Assembly (NCBI GenBank): GCA_903884815.1
Contig: CAISGE010000056.1
Location: 1 to 44,706 of the forward strand
Direction: 5' to 3'
DNA: 44,706 nucleotides
DNA from: Candidatus Omnitrophota bacterium
GTDB lineage: Bacteria > Omnitrophota > Omnitrophia > Omnitrophales > Aquincolibacteriaceae
Position 1 is the stretch's first letter. Each line of letters starts with the position of its first letter. Of the stretch, positions 41,258-44,706 are shown one piece after another. The position numbers and the translations under genes are program-made. Under the pieces are notes generated by a model. It did no database searches and had not been told where the DNA came from. It was given only the letters and a program-made list of their open reading frames with translations.

Positions 41258-42688
41258 ATGCTGCCTGATCATAAAACAAAGGTCGTTGCGACGATCGGTC
41301 CGGCATCGGATTCGCCGGAAATGCTGGAGCGTCTGATCCGCGCGGGGCTTAATGTCGCGAGGCTCAACTTTTCACACGGAGATTTCAGCGATCACAAGGA
41401 CCGTATCGCAAGGATCCGTGCCGCGGAAAAGGCCACCGGACTCCGCGTGGCAATCATGGCGGATCTGCCGGGTCCCAAGATGCGCGTGGGAAAGATCGAT
41501 CCGGAACCGGTCCAGCTTGTTGCGGGCGCAAGCTTCACGCTGACAAGCGAAGACATCGTTGGCAACCGGGAACGGGTTTCGATGAGCTTTGAGCCGCTCC
41601 CCAAGGTTGTCAAACCCGGTAACAAACTCTTTCTCAATGACGGTTTGGTGCAGCTTATTGTCGAGCGCGTTGAGGGAACCGAGGTGCACTGCAAGGTTGC
41701 GGTCGGCGGGGAATTGCGATCCAAGAAAGGCCTCAACCTTCCCGGCATTGATCTTGGTATGAGCGCGTTCACGGATCACGATCGCGCCTGCCTGGAATTT
41801 GCTCTTAAGAATGGTGTGGACGCCGTCAGCCAGTCTTTTGTGGAGAGCGCCGCGGATATTGATGCGGTGCGCGCGGCCGCGAAAGCCCTCGGGAAAACCC
41901 CCTTCATTATTGCCAAGATCGAGCGTTTGGATGCCCTCAAGAATTTTGACGAGATCCTGAAAGCCTCAGACGGGATCATGGTCGCGCGCGGGGATCTCGG
42001 CGTGGAAGTGCCGATCGAGGAAATGGCGATCCTTCAGAAGCAGCTCATTTCGAAGACCAGCCTTGCGGGAAAACCCGTGATCACGGCGACGCAGATGTTG
42101 GAGTCCATGGTTAGCAGCCGTTTGCCGACGCGCGCCGAGGCGACCGATGTGGCGAATGCCATTCTTGACGGCACTGATTGCATCATGCTTTCCGCGGAAT
42201 CCGCAATGGGGAAATATCCCGAAGAAGCGGTGGCGATGCTCTCGAAGATCGCAGCCTATACTGAAGCCCACCGGCCTCCGACACGACGGAACGATCTTAA
42301 GGCGATGTCACGGCCTGCGACGGCCCCCGAAGCCACCGCCTTGGTGGTCGAAAACGCGCTGGAGACGGTGCCTTGCGCGGCTGTGTTCGTGCCAACTCTC
42401 ACGGGGACTACCGTTCGGATGATCTCGCGTTTCAGTCCGGCGGTATGGATCGTGGCGATTGGCCCCAACGCAAGCGTTTGCCAGGGATTGGCATTCTCCT
42501 ACGGTGTGTATCCCGTGGATCTCGCGGAAGACCCTGAGAATTGGAACGACTTCGCCCGACATTGGCTTCAGGAATATCAGGTGAAGGGTGCCGTTGCGAT
42601 GCTCGTGGCCGGTCCTTCGCCGCACGATCCGTCGGCCAACCACCGCATCGAATTCCTTCGCGTCGGAGACAAGCCAGAAAAGCTCTGA
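41258..42688 (+). CDS. pyk: Pyruvate kinase
   Basis: A 476-residue enzyme. The N-terminal TKVVATIGPASDSPEML and ARLNFSHGD (substrate and K+ binding), DLPGPKMRVGKI, the catalytic lysine in IIAKIERLDAL, VARGDLGVEVP (Mg2+ ligands), ATQMLESMVSS, and SAESAMGKYP are all intact. It makes ATP and pyruvate from phosphoenolpyruvate. The C-terminal allosteric domain is present and of normal length. ATAGGAGAGG ends three bases before the ATG. It links the sugar-phosphate genes upstream with the malic enzyme and dehydrogenase at 27241-30335, which use or make pyruvate. Confidence 0.98.
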   Translation: MLPDHKTKVVATIGPASDSPEMLERLIRAGLNVARLNFSHGDFSDHKDRIARIRAAEKATGLRVAIMADLPGPKMRVGKIDPEPVQLVAGASFTLTSEDIVGNRERVSMSFEPLPKVVKPGNKLFLNDGLVQLIVERVEGTEVHCKVAVGGELRSKKGLNLPGIDLGMSAFTDHDRACLEFALKNGVDAVSQSFVESAADIDAVRAAAKALGKTPFIIAKIERLDALKNFDEILKASDGIMVARGDLGVEVPIEEMAILQKQLISKTSLAGKPVITATQMLESMVSSRLPTRAEATDVANAILDGTDCIMLSAESAMGKYPEEAVAMLSKIAAYTEAHRPPTRRNDLKAMSRPATAPEATALVVENALETVPCAAVFVPTLTGTTVRMISRFSPAVWIVAIGPNASVCQGLAFSYGVYPVDLAEDPENWNDFARHWLQEYQVKGAVAMLVAGPSPHDPSANHRIEFLRVGDKPEKL

Positions 42689-42729
42689 GCGCGACTTATC
42701 CCTTTTCACTCAATAATGAGGCCTAGCGT

Positions 42730-44418
42730 ATGAAAGTGATCATTGTAGGGGGAGTAGCAGGCGGGGCATCGTGTGCGGCTCGCTTACGCAGGCTGGATGA
42801 AAAAGCCGAGATTCTCATGGTCGAACGTGGAGAGTATGTTTCTTACGCGAACTGCGGCCTGCCTTACCATGTCGGAGGTATCATTGAGAAAGAATCAAGC
42901 CTCTTGGTGGCGACGGAGCAGACATTCCGCGGGATTTTCAATGTTGATTGCCGGACGAGTTGCGAAGTTGTCGGGGTTTCGGTAGCGAAGAAAACCGTGG
43001 AGCTGAAAGATCTCAAAACCGGCAAAGTCAGCACGGAATCTTATGACAAGCTCGTGTTGTCGCCCGGGGCGGCGCCGATCCGTCCGCCGCTTCCCGGCAT
43101 TGATCTCCCGGGGATCTTCTCAGTGCGAACCGTGCCTGATGCCCGGTGTATTCGCGAGTGGCTCGACTGCGGCAAGGCCGATTGCGCGGGGATGAACACC
43201 TACACGGGATTCCAGATCGTGACGAAACCGAAGCGGGCCGTGGTGGTTGGCGGCGGATTCATCGGTCTTGAGATGGTGGAAAACCTGGTGCATCGCGGCC
43301 TCGAAGTGACGTTGATCGAAAAGCTTGATCAGGTGATGCCGCCGCTTGATCCGGAAATGGCGAGGCTCGTCGGGCGTTACCTGGTGAAACATGGCGTCAA
43401 GCTTGAGCTGGGTGACGGCGTAGCGGGATTCCAAAAAACGACCGATGGCTTTTTGGAAGTGCTTACGGGTTCAGGCAAGAAACACCCTGCGGATATTGTG
43501 ATCCTCGCGATCGGCGTTCGCCCGGAGACGGCTCTTGCGAAGATCGCCGGACTCGAGATCGGTCAGCGCGGGGGAATACGCGTCGACGAACATATGCGCA
43601 CGAGTGATCCCGATATTTTCGCGGTGGGCGACGCGGTCGAAGTCAAAGATTTCGTCACCGGCCAATGGACCCTGATCCCGCTCGCCGGGCCGGCCAACCG
43701 GCAGGGCAGGATCGTAGCCGAAGTGATCGCCGGACGCGACTCCCGCTACCGGGGTACTCAGGGCACCTCAATCTGTCAGATCTTTGAAGGTGCCATTGCT
43801 CAAACCGGCGCCAGTGAGAAAGTCCTGATCCAGCTTGGGAACAAAGATTTCGAGAAAATTTATTTCTATCCGAATTCGCACGCGGGGTATTATCCAGGAG
43901 CGAAGGTGCTTGCCATCAAAGTCCTCTTCCGGAAATCCGACGGCCGTCTCCTCGGAGCGCAGGTGCTCGGAGAGGACGGTGTTCCCGAGCGCATCGATTC
44001 TTTTGCAATGGCGATCCAAATGGGCGCGACCGTCTATGATCTTGAGGAAGCGGAGCTTTGCTACGCGCCTCCATTCGGGAGCGCCAAGGATCCCGTCAAC
44101 TTCGCGGGGATGGTTGCTGCGAACAGCCTTCGGGGCGACATGCCGATCGCTCATTGGGATTCCGTGGACGGCAGTTTCCTTCTGGATGTGCGCAACCCCC
44201 CGGAGCTTGCCGTGGAGTCCGTCCCGGGCGCGGTCAATATCCCGCTGCCGCAACTTCGTGCCCGTTTGAAGGAACTCCCCAAAGATCGCGAGATCTTTGT
44301 ATTTTGCCGCTCCGCTCAACGCGCGTACTACGCGTCGCGCATTCTTTTGCAGAACGGTTTCAAAGTCCGGAATATTTCCGGCGGCATGTTGTCCCGATCA
44401 ATGTTTACAGCCAAGTGA
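42730..44418 (+). CDS. CoA-disulfide reductase fused to rhodanese domain
   Basis: A 562-residue flavoprotein of the CoADR/NADH oxidase group with a C-terminal rhodanese. FAD binding is KVIIVGGVAGGASCAARLRR, the single redox cysteine is C42 in YANCGLPYHVGG, the NAD fold is AVVVGGGFIGLEMVENL, and the second FAD motif is DIFAVGDAVEVKD. The rhodanese part (about 470-562) has FLLDVRNPPEL and the active cysteine C526 in VFCRSAQRAYYAS. Members reduce CoA disulfide, CoA persulfide or polysulfide with NAD(P)H and the rhodanese shuttles sulfane sulfur. Substrate is not decided by sequence. Start at ATG 42730 with weak TGAGG upstream, 41 bases after pyk. Confidence 0.94.
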   Translation: MKVIIVGGVAGGASCAARLRRLDEKAEILMVERGEYVSYANCGLPYHVGGIIEKESSLLVATEQTFRGIFNVDCRTSCEVVGVSVAKKTVELKDLKTGKVSTESYDKLVLSPGAAPIRPPLPGIDLPGIFSVRTVPDARCIREWLDCGKADCAGMNTYTGFQIVTKPKRAVVVGGGFIGLEMVENLVHRGLEVTLIEKLDQVMPPLDPEMARLVGRYLVKHGVKLELGDGVAGFQKTTDGFLEVLTGSGKKHPADIVILAIGVRPETALAKIAGLEIGQRGGIRVDEHMRTSDPDIFAVGDAVEVKDFVTGQWTLIPLAGPANRQGRIVAEVIAGRDSRYRGTQGTSICQIFEGAIAQTGASEKVLIQLGNKDFEKIYFYPNSHAGYYPGAKVLAIKVLFRKSDGRLLGAQVLGEDGVPERIDSFAMAIQMGATVYDLEEAELCYAPPFGSAKDPVNFAGMVAANSLRGDMPIAHWDSVDGSFLLDVRNPPELAVESVPGAVNIPLPQLRARLKELPKDREIFVFCRSAQRAYYASRILLQNGFKVRNISGGMLSRSMFTAK

Positions 44419-44442
44419 AATAAAAATCGTTGGGAGGAGCCC

Positions 44443-44598
44443 ATGGATCAGTTTTCGTTTGTCTTCACGATATTTTTCATGCTACTTGGACCGCTTAAAC
44501 TTATCCCATTCTTCGCCGGGGTGACGCAAGGCTCCGACAGCCGATTCAAGAGGGCTGTGGCGATTCGAGGTGCTGTGATCGCCCTAGCAGGCTGCTGA
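44443..44598 (+). pseudogene. MarC-family membrane protein, truncated by an insertion sequence
   Basis: After TGGGAGGAGCCC an ATG opens a frame that begins with the MarC/UPF0056 first helix (FVFTIFFMLLGPLKLIPFFAGVT) and the following loop GSDSRFKRAVAIRGAVIAL. MarC proteins are about 200 residues with six helices. Here the frame meets the terminal inverted repeat of an IS (AGGCTGCTGAAAAA, from about 44588) and stops at 44596-44598 after 51 codons, the last three encoded by IS sequence. The gene is therefore interrupted; the rest, if present, lies beyond the right edge. Confidence 0.78.
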
Positions 44599-44706
44599 AA
44601 AACCCTCATCCGGGGTGGTAGAATAAGGCTTCTACAACTCTGGAGGTGAGGGATGCGCGGCAATGATCAAGAGAACAGCGGGCTATTCAGCTATGTGAGC
44701 ATGGAA
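44586..44706 (+). mobile_element. Left end of an IS5/IS1182-like insertion sequence (runs off the window)
   Basis: The sequence from about 44586, AGCAGGCTGCTGAAAAACCC, has the character of IS terminal inverted repeats of the IS5/IS1182 groups. It is followed by a short leader and the transposase start. It cuts the MarC-family frame, which proves it is inserted in a gene. The exact tip is uncertain by a few bases because the target duplication cannot be compared with the far end. Confidence 0.75.
44653..44706 (+). CDS. IS5/IS1182-family transposase, N-terminal fragment
   Basis: The ATG at 44653, six bases after TGGAGGTGAGG, opens the frame MRGNDQENSGLFSYVSME and is cut in frame by the window edge. 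MRG.D.Q..LFSYVS.E is the usual beginning of DUF772/InsH-N transposases of the IS5 and IS1182 groups. Only 18 codons are visible. Confidence 0.72.
   Translation, partial: MRGNDQENSGLFSYVSME

Noticed and set aside
44586..44652. tRNA-like stretch before the right-hand transposase
   Set aside because: It cannot be folded into a cloverleaf and is explained by the IS end and its leader.

Overview
The window looks like one complete contig of a bacterial, probably metagenome-derived, genome. Both ends fall inside insertion-sequence genes: an IS481-type transposase start at the left edge and an IS5/IS1182-type transposase start at the right edge. Codon use in most genes is moderately GC-rich, and nearly everything is on the + strand. 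The mix of gene families (a giant membrane-bound GH94 protein, a giant propeller/Ig/glycoamylase-like secreted protein, a CxxC-x17-CxxC zinc-ribbon protein, an LssY_C lipoprotein) would fit the Omnitrophota/PVC side of the tree. That placement is an inference from gene content only; no rRNA, tRNA or ribosomal-protein gene is present to support it.

Region 1 (1-568) is an IS end, a strong intrinsic terminator and about 400 bases with no supportable gene. Region 2 (569-8455) is the most unusual part. It is a tightly packed operon-like run: receiver protein, PhcB-like SAM methyltransferase, acyl carrier protein, hotdog thioesterase, alpha/beta hydrolase (apparently frameshifted, and in the shifted frame fused to a receiver), a second methyltransferase, a multi-TM sensor histidine kinase, a receiver protein and a tandem-receiver protein. 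This combines the parts needed to make an acyl-derived, methylated signal with the parts to sense one. It resembles Ralstonia phcBSR in logic but carries its own ACP and thioesterase, and no receiver has an output domain. Its first half is visibly more AT-rich than what follows.

Region 3 (8485-12030) holds a convergent XRE-cupin regulator, then three small unknown genes followed by an ABC-2 type ATPase and permease. Region 4 (12075-18976) is a set of single-function genes: Pif1/RecD-like helicase, MBL-fold hydrolase, LssY_C lipoprotein, VIT/CCC1 family transporter, Maf pyrophosphatase, a polysaccharide-deacetylase-like protein that has lost its metal-binding histidines, and PrmA-like methyltransferase.

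Region 5 (19096-38300) is dominated by two giants: a 2650-residue secreted protein (two seven-bladed propellers, Ig-like repeats, a glycoamylase/GH144-like domain) and a 2297-residue membrane protein with a C-terminal GH94 phosphorylase domain and no recognisable GT84 synthase. Dihydrolipoyl dehydrogenase, NAD(P)-dependent malic enzyme and a zinc-ribbon protein lie between them. A strong terminator closes the region. Region 6 (38448-44418) is central carbon metabolism: transaldolase, glucose-6-phosphate isomerase, pyruvate kinase, then CoA-disulfide reductase/rhodanese. The last chromosomal gene, a MarC-family membrane protein, is cut after about 48 codons by the right-hand IS.

Promoters with a readable -10 box occur at several gene starts, and four of them share a -10 followed closely by a CGC-containing segment. 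A palindromic intergenic repeat of about 60 bases occurs twice (16482 and 31161).
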